Source: Chryseobacterium sp. H1D6B (GTDB lineage: Bacteria > Bacteroidota > Bacteroidia > Flavobacteriales > Weeksellaceae). From it: a stretch of 64,000 bases of DNA. The notes beneath the pieces are model-generated. The model saw nothing but the letters and a program-made list of their open reading frames with translations. It was not told the DNA's origin and made no database searches. The DNA is taken from the NCBI RefSeq assembly GCF_029892445.1, contig NZ_JARXVJ010000001.1, forward strand, positions 682,001 to 746,000. The letters run 5' to 3'. The position numbers and the translations under genes are program-made. Shown piece by piece: positions 35,432 to 44,852 of the stretch (positions within the stretch are counted from its first letter, which is position 1; the number at the start of each line of letters is the position of its first letter).

Positions 35432-36190
35432 ATGACAACCCTACTCTACGACGGAAGTTTCGACGGACTTTTCACTGCAGTATTTGAAGTTTTCGAATAC
35501 CGTTATAAAGAGGTGGAGATTATCAGTAAGGAAAGATTTTATCAGGAAAATATTTTTGCTGAAATTCATGAAGTGGTCACGCAGAACGAAAAATCTGAAA
35601 GGGTTTTAAATAAATTAGAACAAAATATAGGCAGATCCGGAATCCATCAGTTATTAAAAGTCTTTTTATCGGAAGATCCGGAATTGGAACAGTTGATTCT
35701 TTCAGCCGTACAACAATCTGTACAGCACCCGAATGAAAATATCCTTCAAAACTACGCAGACAGCAGCATATTGGGAATTTCAAAAATCTGTAAATCCGTA
35801 GACCGGGAAAGACACCGCATGACCGCCTTTGTAAGGTTTGAAAAGATGCAGGACGGCGTCTACTTTGCAAAAATAGACCCGGATTTTAATGTACTGCCTT
35901 TAATCTTAAAACATTTCAAAGACCGCTATCAGGATCAAAAATGGATGATCTATGATTTGAGAAGAAATTATGGTATTCTCTACAATCTGGAAAACTGCGA
36001 TTTCTTTTATCCTGAAGAAAAAATAGATTTAAATCAATATCAGAATAAATTTCACGAAGAAGAAAATAATTATCAAAAACTCTGGCAGCGGTATTTTATT
36101 AAAACCAATATTGTGGAAAGAAAGAATTTGAAACTCCATATGCAGCACGTTCCGAGACGCTATTGGAAATATCTTACAGAGAAAAATTAA
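35432..36190 (+). CDS. Probable DNA metabolism protein (DUF4130-type), partner of the radical SAM enzyme
   Basis: 252 residues. Opens with LLYDGSFDGLFTAVFEVFEY and has the ISKICKSVDRERHRMTAFVRFEK core and the LPLILKHFKDRYQDQKWMIYD block of the family that, in other genomes, accompanies the radical SAM DNA protein or is fused to a uracil-DNA glycosylase domain. Only the N-terminal domain is present here (no UDG domain). Ends with a basic tail (VPRRYWKYL). Encoded 105 bases downstream of its partner in the same direction. Biochemical role unknown; a DNA base repair or modification role is inferred from context. Confidence 0.85.
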   Translation: MTTLLYDGSFDGLFTAVFEVFEYRYKEVEIISKERFYQENIFAEIHEVVTQNEKSERVLNKLEQNIGRSGIHQLLKVFLSEDPELEQLILSAVQQSVQHPNENILQNYADSSILGISKICKSVDRERHRMTAFVRFEKMQDGVYFAKIDPDFNVLPLILKHFKDRYQDQKWMIYDLRRNYGILYNLENCDFFYPEEKIDLNQYQNKFHEEENNYQKLWQRYFIKTNIVERKNLKLHMQHVPRRYWKYLTEKN

Positions 36191-36397
36191 TTTAAACCTA
36201 ATCTTTATCAAATAAAATACTTCTTCCCTCACTTTGAGTAGATTTTGAAAAAGACTTTCCCTTAGTACAGGTTAGATTCCGGCGCTGTAGAACTGAAACT
36301 GCGGGATCTATTTTTAATCCAACAAATTTTAGACATTTTTAATAATGTATATGCAAAACTATTACCAACATACTACTATTATCTGAACTTGTTTTTG

Positions 36398-36405
36398 TAA
36401 ATTTG
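36398..36405 (+). promoter_or_regulatory. Candidate -7 element for pfkA-gapA
   Basis: TAAATTTG, 20 bases before the pfkA ATG; the -33 element is not evident. Confidence 0.5.
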
Positions 36406-36425
36406 TGTTCGAAATTTTTTACTAG

Positions 36426-37412
36426 ATGAAAGAAAGTGCTGTAAAAAAAATTGCGGTTCTTACTTCAGGAGGAGATTCTCCGGGTATGAATGCGGCATTA
36501 AGAGCGGTAGTAAGAACCGCCAATTACTATAATATTGAATGTTACGGAGTGAGAGAAGGCTACAACGGTCTTATCCATGATGATTTCCTAAAAATGGGAC
36601 CTCGTTCTGTAAAAAATATAATCAACCAGGGCGGAACGATCTTAAAATCTGCCAGATCCCTAGAATTCAAAACCAAAGAAGGAAGACAAAGAGCTTACGA
36701 CAACTGTGTAAAACATGGTGTTGACGCTTTAGTATGCATCGGAGGAGACGGAACTTTCACAGGAGCCAAGGTCTTCTATGAGGAATTCGGAATCAAAGTT
36801 ATTGGGGTACCCGGTACTATTGATAATGATATCTTCGGAACAGACAACACCATTGGGTATGACACTGCTTTGAATACAGCAATGGAAGCCATCGATAAGG
36901 TTCGTGATACAGCTACTTCCCACAACAGAGTTTTCTTTGTAGAAGTAATGGGCCGTGATGCAGGTTTTATCGCTTTGAACAGCGGATTGGCAACAGGGGC
37001 TTTAGACATTCTGATTCCTGAGAAAAAAGACAGCATGTCTGAGCTTTTTTCCAACTTCAGAAAAGCAGAAAAAACGGGAAAAGCGTCAAGTGTCGTTGTA
37101 GTAGCTGAAGGCGAGAACCTGGGAAGCATCTATGAACTTGCGAAACAAACGCAGAAAGAATTCCCGGATTATGACATCCGTGTGACCATTTTAGGACACA
37201 TCCAGAGAGGAGGTTCTCCGAGCTGTGCAGACAGGGTACTGGCAAGCAGACTTGGTTATGGAGCCGTAATAGGATTAATGGAAGGCAGAACCAATGTAAT
37301 GGCAGGAATGCGTTCTAACGATATGGTGTATACTCCTATTGAAGATGCCATTAAAAAACATAACGAAATCAATCAGGATCTTTTATTGATTTCAGAAATT
37401 TTAGCAATCTAA
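36426..37412 (+). CDS. pfkA: ATP-dependent 6-phosphofructokinase
   Basis: 328 residues. Phosphorylates fructose 6-phosphate in glycolysis. Motifs: VLTSGGDSPGMNAALRAVVR (ATP site), ALVCIGGDGTFTGA, GVPGTIDNDIFGTDNTIGYD with the catalytic Asp of TIDND, VEVMGRDAGFIAL, and ILGHIQRGGSPSCADR (sugar phosphate and allosteric site). GGDG at this site is the ATP-dependent signature, as opposed to the PPi-dependent GDDS. Followed by gapA after 31 bases: a glycolytic pair. Confidence 0.96.
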   Translation: MKESAVKKIAVLTSGGDSPGMNAALRAVVRTANYYNIECYGVREGYNGLIHDDFLKMGPRSVKNIINQGGTILKSARSLEFKTKEGRQRAYDNCVKHGVDALVCIGGDGTFTGAKVFYEEFGIKVIGVPGTIDNDIFGTDNTIGYDTALNTAMEAIDKVRDTATSHNRVFFVEVMGRDAGFIALNSGLATGALDILIPEKKDSMSELFSNFRKAEKTGKASSVVVVAEGENLGSIYELAKQTQKEFPDYDIRVTILGHIQRGGSPSCADRVLASRLGYGAVIGLMEGRTNVMAGMRSNDMVYTPIEDAIKKHNEINQDLLLISEILAI

Positions 37413-37425
37413 ACTTTTTTTATAA

Positions 37426-38448
<1,023 letters not shown>

Positions 38449-38472
38449 TTTATAAAAAGAACAGCAATATAT

Positions 38473-38508
38473 AACAAAACCTCTCAAATTTTTTGAGAGG
38501 TTTTTTGT
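38473..38508 (+). terminator. Terminator of pfkA-gapA
   Basis: AACAAAACCTCTCAAA pairs with TTTGAGAGGTTTTTTGTT around two to three T. Confidence 0.9.
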
Positions 38509-38588
38509 TTAGAATTTTCAAACCACTAATAACGAAAATTCCAAACTATTTTTAATATGCTGTAAATAACACTTTCATAATGCGGCAC

Positions 38589-38629
38589 AATAATCAGCAA
38601 TAAAATTTGAAATTTTATTGCTGATTATT
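38589..38629 (+). repeat. Orphan hairpin with a perfect 20-base-pair inverted repeat
   Basis: 38589-38608 is the exact reverse complement of 38610-38629, separated by one G, and is followed by ATTTTTC. It lies 80 bases after the gapA terminator with no ORF in between, in a 378-base gene-free gap (38449-38826). It could terminate a small RNA or be a small mobile remnant. Confidence 0.75.
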
Positions 38630-38826
38630 TTTCATGTATGATTGAGAAGTTTTACTATTGGAAAATAGAATAAAAAAACATCCACTGTAAAAACTGCTTC
38701 GTTTTACGGTTAAGCTCTCATGGTTATTAGTCACAGCAAAGTTTGTATTTTTTTTGGCATAAAAAAATCCCCCTTTAGTGGTATTTCTTAAAAACTTTTA
38801 TCTATTTTTAGTGATAAACTAAATTC

Positions 38827-39606
38827 ATGGGAAATTCTGAGAAACAGCATCCATTATTAAAGGTTTGGAGTACCTATCCAAGTGAGAGGAAAGAAAATAA
38901 AAATATTGTACATCAGCCCCCTATTGAAAGAATAATCGGAGAGATGTTTGCCATCGGAGAATTTTATTATTACGCCATCAATCTTACCAACAGTACTCTT
39001 TCCCATCATCATGAAAATATCATTAAACTTCATGGGTTAAAAAAATTCCCGGAAAATCTAAAAGAAGTGATTGATCTCACTCATCCGGACGATATTGATT
39101 TCGTCATCAAGGCTGAGCACGCTGTTATTCAAAAAATGCTGGAAATCGGGCTTGAACACCAGCTTTTCACAAAATCCAGTTATTGCTTCAGAATGAAAAC
39201 TTCCAAAGGAAATTATGAACTTTTTCATCATCAGGCGGTTCCTACACTGGAAGATGAAAACGGCCATATCATACAGTCTATCAACATTCATACAAATATC
39301 CATCATATCACCAAACAAAATCCCTATACTGTTTTAGTTTCGGGAATAGGCCATAGAAAAGACTTTCATCAGATAAAAATTGAAAATCCTGTCATTATTA
39401 ATCCCTGCCCTGATTTCAATTTAACCAAAAGGGAAACGGAAGTATTATCTTTTATTGCCAAAGGATATTCAGGGCCGGAAATATCGCAGATCCTTATTGT
39501 ATCTGAACATACGGTACGCAGCCACCGAAAGAATATTTTATCAAAAACCAACTCCAGAAACAGCAAAGAACTCCTGAAAAAAGCTTTTGAATGGGGATTG
39601 GTTTAA
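38827..39606 (+). CDS. LuxR-family transcriptional regulator with PAS-like N-terminal domain
   Basis: 259 residues. C-terminal helix-turn-helix of the LuxR/GerE class: LTKRETEVLSFIAKGYSGPE, ISQILIVSEHTVRSHRKNIL, then TNSRNSKELLKKAFEWGLV. Residues ~35-165 are a PAS-like sensor (FYYYAINLTNSTLSHHHENI, VIDLTHPDDIDFV, FRMKTSKGNYELFHHQAVP). A similar architecture occurs in many flavobacterial regulators with unknown ligands. It lacks a receiver domain. It is flanked by terminators, so monocistronic. Confidence 0.88.
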   Translation: MGNSEKQHPLLKVWSTYPSERKENKNIVHQPPIERIIGEMFAIGEFYYYAINLTNSTLSHHHENIIKLHGLKKFPENLKEVIDLTHPDDIDFVIKAEHAVIQKMLEIGLEHQLFTKSSYCFRMKTSKGNYELFHHQAVPTLEDENGHIIQSINIHTNIHHITKQNPYTVLVSGIGHRKDFHQIKIENPVIINPCPDFNLTKRETEVLSFIAKGYSGPEISQILIVSEHTVRSHRKNILSKTNSRNSKELLKKAFEWGLV

Positions 39607-39653
39607 ATTTTAAAAACAAATCTCTTCAATTCGTTCTTTTTTCTTATCCATAA

Positions 39654-39680
39654 AAAAACCTTCCGGAGCGGAAGGTTTTT
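39654..39680 (+). terminator. Terminator after the LuxR-type gene
   Basis: AAAAACCTTCCG pairs with CGGAAGGTTTTT around GAG. Confidence 0.88.
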
Positions 39681-39726
39681 AAAATCAAATTCTAACTTTA
39701 TGGATAATCTATAGATGTTGTAAAGA

Positions 39727-41157
39727 TTAATTTCCTAGATAAGTAATGGTTAAAGAACAAGTTCCAATTCTGTAATTACGGGTCATATTTACCGAAACAT
39801 AGGCTGTATCTCCCACCTTGAAAAAATCAACTCCCGCAGTAGTATGATAAACATCGTTTGTTCTTTCTCCATGGCCTGAATTTGAGAAGGCAAAATCATT
39901 TCCGCTTCTGCTGATAGTAGTTAATGCTGTTCCGGCAGTTTCCCCACTAGGATTCAAAGACATATTAATAGTTGTTGCTGATATAAACTGATAATATCCC
40001 GCCTTTTTAATTGTAAATACTCCGGTTGACGCATCGTATGCCATTTTATCAGGATCAATTTTCGGCGTACTCGGATAAATAACTCTGAACGTATTATTAG
40101 CCGCAAAATTAGAAGGATTAATTCCATTTTTCACCGCTAACGTTACAAGCTGTACAACTCCGTTATCTTCAAGACTGGACCATGCAGGGGCTGTACCCGC
40201 ACCTTTAGAAGTAAGCACCTGCCCGGAAGTTCCTGCACTTCCCGCTGCTGCAGCTGTTCCTCCTACGTTCAGTTCATTCGTGATCTGTAAAGGGCCGTTT
40301 ACATGCAGTAATTTTTGAGGGGTTTTGGTACCGATCCCTACAAATCCTGTATCTCCGCTGATCCTCATACGCTCATTATACCCCGCCCCTTGAGAACTTC
40401 CTACAAAAAAATCTTCATCAATCCCATTGGTAGCCAGACCGGTACGTATGGACCCAATTCCCCAAGCAGCACCCCTTGCATTGGGACCGTTGTTGGTAAA
40501 TCCAAGCAGGGAAAAGTTATTTGATGCCAGCGGAGAGGTATTTCTTAATGCCAAAAGCACACTCCCGTTATCTGCCCCCGGAGCTGCATCTATTAGATTA
40601 AATCTATTAGACTTAGGAGCCGCTGATACTACATGAAATGTATGTTCGGGTGCAGCCGTTCCTATCCCCACTCTGTCATTGGCGGCATCTACTGAAAAGG
40701 CACTTCCGTCTACTGAAAAAGCATTCACAGCTGTTCCCGTAAACTTTAATGTACTGGCTCCCTGTGTTACCGTTCTGTTTCCTGTAAGCGTTCCGTCTGC
40801 ATTGTAGATATTTACTAAATCAGCACCAGATACTGGATTTAATTTCGTCCATACCGTACCGTTATAGTAATAATAGCCTGCAGCATCAATGTTCACTGCC
40901 GTTCCTGTTTGTGTTCCGGTAGTAATACTGTTTACATAAATTAAGGTGGAAGTGGGAACGGAAGCCATACTCTGTGCTCTCTGTCTGTCTACTCTCGGTA
41001 CTAAAAGACCGTCTACATTGGTAGTAGTTCCAGTAGCATTTTTAGCCGTTACATCGAATGTAGATGCTGGATTAGGAGTATTTATACCTACCTGAGAGTA
41101 CATCACAGCTGACAGAAATAAAGCAGCTGTAGAAAATAATAATGTTCTTTTTTTCAT
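39727..41157 (-). CDS. Secreted tail-fibre-like protein with C1q-like C-terminal domain
   Basis: 476 residues from the ATG at 41157; an ORF start 19 codons upstream lacks a signal peptide and is rejected. Signal peptide MKKRTLLFSTAALFLSAVMYS then QVGINTPNPASTFDV, a frequent opening of Bacteroidota surface proteins. Residues ~40-330 are Gly/Ala/Asn/Thr-rich and contain GYYYYNGTVWTKLNP and RVGIGTAAPEHTFHVV, patterns seen in fibre-like stalks. The last ~130 residues (FRVIYPSTPKIDPD, GVFTIKKAGYYQF, GDTAYVSVN, CSLTITYLGN) resemble a C1q/TNF-like jelly roll. There is no T9SS sorting domain. Role unknown. Confidence 0.75.
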   Translation of the reverse strand: MKKRTLLFSTAALFLSAVMYSQVGINTPNPASTFDVTAKNATGTTTNVDGLLVPRVDRQRAQSMASVPTSTLIYVNSITTGTQTGTAVNIDAAGYYYYNGTVWTKLNPVSGADLVNIYNADGTLTGNRTVTQGASTLKFTGTAVNAFSVDGSAFSVDAANDRVGIGTAAPEHTFHVVSAAPKSNRFNLIDAAPGADNGSVLLALRNTSPLASNNFSLLGFTNNGPNARGAAWGIGSIRTGLATNGIDEDFFVGSSQGAGYNERMRISGDTGFVGIGTKTPQKLLHVNGPLQITNELNVGGTAAAAGSAGTSGQVLTSKGAGTAPAWSSLEDNGVVQLVTLAVKNGINPSNFAANNTFRVIYPSTPKIDPDKMAYDASTGVFTIKKAGYYQFISATTINMSLNPSGETAGTALTTISRSGNDFAFSNSGHGERTNDVYHTTAGVDFFKVGDTAYVSVNMTRNYRIGTCSLTITYLGN

Positions 41158-41420
41158 CTTTTTAATGTGTTTAAAGAATTCGTGTTTATTTATAAATTTG
41201 TTTTCAACGTGCAAAATTATTCTAGATTAGAGACACTCAGCTCATCCAGTTTTAATATAAACAGGCTGGTCCAGAGGAGCATAGCTAATAAATTTGTAAT
41301 TTCAGCCCGCAAAAGCCTTCTGCTGAACGAAAGCTGCTTAAAAAAACACATTTCTGGATTCATTAAAACTGATAAATCTCAGCAGAAAATTTCGGCTTAA
41401 AACTTGTAAATTTATATTCC

Positions 41421-42617
41421 ATGGAAAAGACAATTGTACAGCCGCGTTTTAAAGATTCTCCGCATTTCAAAGATTTCTGGACAAAAGGAAACGGGAAACA
41501 GCTTATTGATTTTTCCGGAGCCGAGATCAGTTTTGATAAGTTTGAAGAATTCGCTCCTTTCTTTTATCATACAGACGAAGCCGGCGACAATGTTGTAAAA
41601 GATGTTTATTTTACGAAAAAATTCCATGAAGCCTCCGCAGAAATTGAACATTATATCCGAAATGGTGTTTCAGAAGATGATCACGTACCGGACAGTGTAA
41701 GAAAATTGTTTTCCCAGACCCAGAAAAAACCAGAATGGCTTGATTATAATTTACTAAAAAGCGGTGCAGAACTCTGCATGAGAAGTAATTTAGATTCGTT
41801 GATTTCTTTAAGAGACTACTGCTTGATCGGCGGCTATGATTACGCTTACCTCAACAAACCGCTGATCGTAACAGAAGCTCTGAAAAAAGGAGCCGTAAAA
41901 CGACTTTCCGAAACATTGGACTTCTGGGTGAATGCCACCCGCTGTGATGCATTAGAAATCCATGCAAAAGGATATGAATTCGCCATAAAAACCCGGCTTA
42001 TCCATTCCTATGCAAGACTCTCAATAAAAAAACATTATAAAGACTGGGACACAGAAAACTGGGGCGAGCCTATCAATTCCTGGGATATGATGGCTACTTA
42101 CATCGGTTTCAGTCTTGTATTTCTGCACAGTCTGAAAAAATTAGGAAATACTTTTTCAAATGAAGAAGAACAGGGAATTTTCCACCTTTGGAAATATGTA
42201 GGATATTTACTGGGTATTCCTGAAAATCTTCTGCCCGATGATAAAAAACAGGCGACTGAATACTTTTATTTATGGACTTCTATACAGCCTCCTTCCGATA
42301 AAGATTCTGTGCTGCTGGCTCATTCTTTATTGAATGAATCAATGGAAAACCCAATATTAAAATTTCAGTTTCAGAGGAAAAACTTGCGGTATCTGCATAT
42401 CTGCTGTACCTGGTTTCTGCTGGATGACGAGGTATGCAGAAGACTGCAGATCCCAGATGTCTCTAACAGAAATGTATTCCCGGTCACAAAGAAAATCATC
42501 AATAAAATCTATGATAATCTCATAAACAGAAAGAGCCGAATAGAACGAGGAAATAAAGCACAGCTGAAGGTATTAGAGGATTATTTAAGAATAACAAAAA
42601 ACTCCAATTTTCATTAA
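41421..42617 (+). CDS. MpaB-family (DUF2236) oxygenase
   Basis: 398 residues. Recognisable DUF2236 features: RDYCLIGGYDYAYLNKPLIV (the G.Y..a...l...l family block), RLSETLDFWVNATR, KTRLIHSYARLSIK with the conserved Arg and His, and GEPINSWDMMATYIGFSLVF ahead of helix-rich sequence. The fungal homologue MpaB cleaves a prenyl side chain, and latex-clearing proteins (Lcp) of the same superfamily are haem-dependent; the His in the RLIHSY block is the likely haem ligand. Substrate unknown. Ends in a symmetric hairpin. Confidence 0.82.
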   Translation: MEKTIVQPRFKDSPHFKDFWTKGNGKQLIDFSGAEISFDKFEEFAPFFYHTDEAGDNVVKDVYFTKKFHEASAEIEHYIRNGVSEDDHVPDSVRKLFSQTQKKPEWLDYNLLKSGAELCMRSNLDSLISLRDYCLIGGYDYAYLNKPLIVTEALKKGAVKRLSETLDFWVNATRCDALEIHAKGYEFAIKTRLIHSYARLSIKKHYKDWDTENWGEPINSWDMMATYIGFSLVFLHSLKKLGNTFSNEEEQGIFHLWKYVGYLLGIPENLLPDDKKQATEYFYLWTSIQPPSDKDSVLLAHSLLNESMENPILKFQFQRKNLRYLHICCTWFLLDDEVCRRLQIPDVSNRNVFPVTKKIINKIYDNLINRKSRIERGNKAQLKVLEDYLRITKNSNFH

Positions 42618-42655
42618 AGTCCAGGACAGAGAAACATTTCTCCATCCTAGACTTT
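42616..42655. terminator. Long hairpin at the 3' ends of convergent genes
   Basis: AAAGTC-AGGA-GAGAAA pairs in order with TTTCTC-TCCT-GACTTT with small bulges and a two-base loop. The left arm overlaps the plus-strand stop codon. No T tract, so it may protect or terminate both mRNAs. Confidence 0.65.
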
Positions 42656-42663
42656 GAGTACCA

Positions 42664-43596
42664 TTAAAACAGTTTATATCCTAATCCTATGCCCACCCAG
42701 GGTTTTCCTTTAAAATTCCAATTGGAGCCGTACTTATTTAAAGGAATATCCCATCCAAAAGATAAAAGAAGCCCTAGTTCCTTATAATGAGCCCCCAGGG
42801 CTATACCGGTATTTAAAGCTGGGAATTTCCCCCTAAATGTCACAGAGTTATCATTACTATTATCATCAGCAAGCTGAACGGCGCTTAAACCAAGCAGACC
42901 ATTAATTGAAAGACCGGAGACATATACTCTGTAATCTTCTTCATGATTTAATTTCACAAAATGAGTCTTAGCCAAAAACTTCCATCCGGCATATCCGCCT
43001 ATTCCTACTCCTGTTTCCACCATGCCTCCTGTATTCTCTTTATTTCTTCTTCCTATATATGCTTTCAGCGGTATTGTCATAACTCCTGCCTGCCATTCAT
43101 GCATATTAACAGCAAAATTTACATTGTCTTTTAATTCTATACAAAATGTATTATTTTTAATAAATTTATTTATTTTATCCTCTTTAGCCCCATTAAATTT
43201 CCAAGGATAAATATATAACCTGCCTTTCTCAGCCTTTATATTAGCTTTTAACTTAATCTTAGTGTCATCTTGATCTACTATCACTCCATTATCTTCTAAT
43301 ATTTTAAAAGTGAGAACCTGCTTTTTTGACCAATCTAATACCTTCCCCCCTTTAATTGTACGAGAAATCAAATTAGAATGGCTGTCATAATTCGAGCTTA
43401 TAATCTCCTCTTTTTGATTTGTATTATTAACAAAATAAATGTAAATGAGAGAATCCTCTTTATTATTTCCGTTCTGCTTTTTATCAGAATCTCTTTCATA
43501 AACAAACAATATATGTCTTTCTTTAAATTTTGAAATTTGTCCAAAAATGACTCCAGCCCAGCCGAACAGAAGCAGTAATAAAATTTTAGTTTTCAT
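42664..43596 (-). CDS. Secreted protein, outer-membrane barrel-like C terminus
   Basis: 310 residues. Signal peptide MKTKILLLLLFGWAGVIFG. Residues ~20-140 have no recognised motif (beta-rich, Lys/Asn-rich). Residues ~170-310 alternate glycine and aromatics (GVGIGGYAGWKFLAK, YVSGLSINGLLGLS, GIALGAHYKELGLLLSFGWD, WVGIGLGYKLF) like outer-membrane strands, ending with Phe as outer-membrane proteins do. Function unknown. Confidence 0.6.
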   Translation of the reverse strand: MKTKILLLLLFGWAGVIFGQISKFKERHILFVYERDSDKKQNGNNKEDSLIYIYFVNNTNQKEEIISSNYDSHSNLISRTIKGGKVLDWSKKQVLTFKILEDNGVIVDQDDTKIKLKANIKAEKGRLYIYPWKFNGAKEDKINKFIKNNTFCIELKDNVNFAVNMHEWQAGVMTIPLKAYIGRRNKENTGGMVETGVGIGGYAGWKFLAKTHFVKLNHEEDYRVYVSGLSINGLLGLSAVQLADDNSNDNSVTFRGKFPALNTGIALGAHYKELGLLLSFGWDIPLNKYGSNWNFKGKPWVGIGLGYKLF

Positions 43597-43739
43597 GGCA
43601 ATTAGTTTTTTATTTATTAGTTTTCAATTTCATTTTATACCATTCATTATAAGGCATATAAAAAATTTTATTCAAAATTATTATATTTTAAACCTGAACA
43701 AAATACCCCTTTTGTGTAATTTTACAATTTAAAATAATA

Positions 43740-43771
43740 TTGGTTTTTGATATTTAATTTCCGTATTTTTG
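43740..43771 (+). promoter_or_regulatory. Candidate promoter of recA
   Basis: TTG (43740-43742), 21 bases, TATTTTTG (43764-43771). Start of transcription would fall ~15 bases before the ATG at 43790. No LexA-like box is obvious. Confidence 0.5.
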
Positions 43772-43789
43772 AGAAATTATTTTATAGAG

Positions 43790-44791
43790 ATGAGTAACAT
43801 TGAAGATAAGAAAAAAGCACTGGCATTAGTGCTTGACAAGCTAGATAAAACGTACGGAAAAGGAACTGTAATGACTTTGGGAGACAACTCTGTGGACACT
43901 ACCATTGAAGTGATCCCTTCCGGATCTTTAGGACTAGATATTGCATTAGGAGTAGGAGGATATCCAAGAGGAAGAATTATTGAAATCTACGGACCGGAAT
44001 CTTCTGGGAAAACTACTTTAACACTTCACGCTATTGCTGAAGCTCAGAAAGCAGGAGGTATTGCTGCTTTTATTGATGCAGAGCATGCTTTCGACAGAAA
44101 TTATGCTGCAAAACTAGGAATTGACCTGGAAAATCTAATTATATCACAGCCGGACAATGGTGAGCAGGCTTTAGAAATCGCTGATAACCTGATCCGTTCA
44201 GGCGCAATTGATATCGTTGTCATTGACTCTGTAGCTGCGCTTACTCCAAAAGCTGAGATCGAAGGGGAAATGGGAGATTCTAAAATGGGTCTTCACGCAA
44301 GATTGATGTCTCAGGCATTAAGAAAACTGACGGCTACGATTTCAAGAACAAAATGTACCGTGATTTTTATTAACCAGTTAAGAGAAAAAATCGGTGTCAT
44401 GTTCGGAAATCCTGAAACAACAACCGGAGGTAACGCTTTGAAGTTTTACGCTTCTGTAAGAGTAGACATCAGAAAAGCCAGTGCCCCTATTAAAAACGGG
44501 GATGAAGCAGTAGGAAGCCGTGTAAAAGTGAAAATTGTAAAAAACAAAGTAGCACCGCCTTTCAAACAGGCTGAATTTGATATCATGTACGGTGAAGGAG
44601 TTTCTAAAACAGGAGAAATTCTTGACCAGGCTGTAGAATTAGCCATCGTAAAGAAAAGCGGTTCTTGGTTCAGCTACGAAGAAACGAAATTAGGACAGGG
44701 CCGTGATGCCGTAAAAGATGTTCTAAAGGATAATCCAGAACTTTCTGAAGAATTAGAAGGGAAGATTAAAGAACTATTGAAAAAGAAATAA
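43790..44791 (+). CDS. recA: Recombinase A
   Basis: 333 residues from the ATG at 43790; a TTG seven codons upstream lies in the -7 promoter element. RecA polymerises on single-stranded DNA, drives strand exchange and stimulates SOS cleavage. Walker [10 protein letters not shown] (residues 68-76), IDAEHAFD, Walker [21 protein letters not shown] (VIDSVA core), [20 protein letters not shown] (loop L2). The C terminus is short and acidic ([17 protein letters not shown]). No recX is adjacent. Confidence 0.98.
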   Translation: MSNIEDKKKALALVLDKLDKTYGKGTVMTLGDNSVDTTIEVIPSGSLGLDIALGVGGYPRGRIIEIYGPESSGKTTLTLHAIAEAQKAGGIAAFIDAEHAFDRNYAAKLGIDLENLIISQPDNGEQALEIADNLIRSGAIDIVVIDSVAALTPKAEIEGEMGDSKMGLHARLMSQALRKLTATISRTKCTVIFINQLREKIGVMFGNPETTTGGNALKFYASVRVDIRKASAPIKNGDEAVGSRVKVKIVKNKVAPPFKQAEFDIMYGEGVSKTGEILDQAVELAIVKKSGSWFSYEETKLGQGRDAVKDVLKDNPELSEELEGKIKELLKKK

Positions 44792-44812
44792 TTTTTTTTC
44801 AATTCAAGATAA

Positions 44813-44848
44813 AAAAAGAACGGTTTAGATTTCTAAACCGTTCTTTTT
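44813..44848. terminator. Terminator between recA and the next gene
   Basis: AAAAAGAACGGTTTAGA pairs perfectly with TCTAAACCGTTCTTTTT around TT. Symmetrical between convergent genes. Confidence 0.92.
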
Positions 44849-44852
44849 ATTT

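Noticed and set aside
41167..41400. 77-codon plus-strand ORF between the C1q-like gene and the oxygenase gene
   Set aside because: It overlaps the leader of the C1q-like gene, has no family, no ribosome site and an unnatural composition.
43769..43789. Extended N terminus of RecA from the TTG at 43769
   Set aside because: The TTG is part of the -7 promoter element; MSNIEDKKK at 43790 is the natural RecA start.
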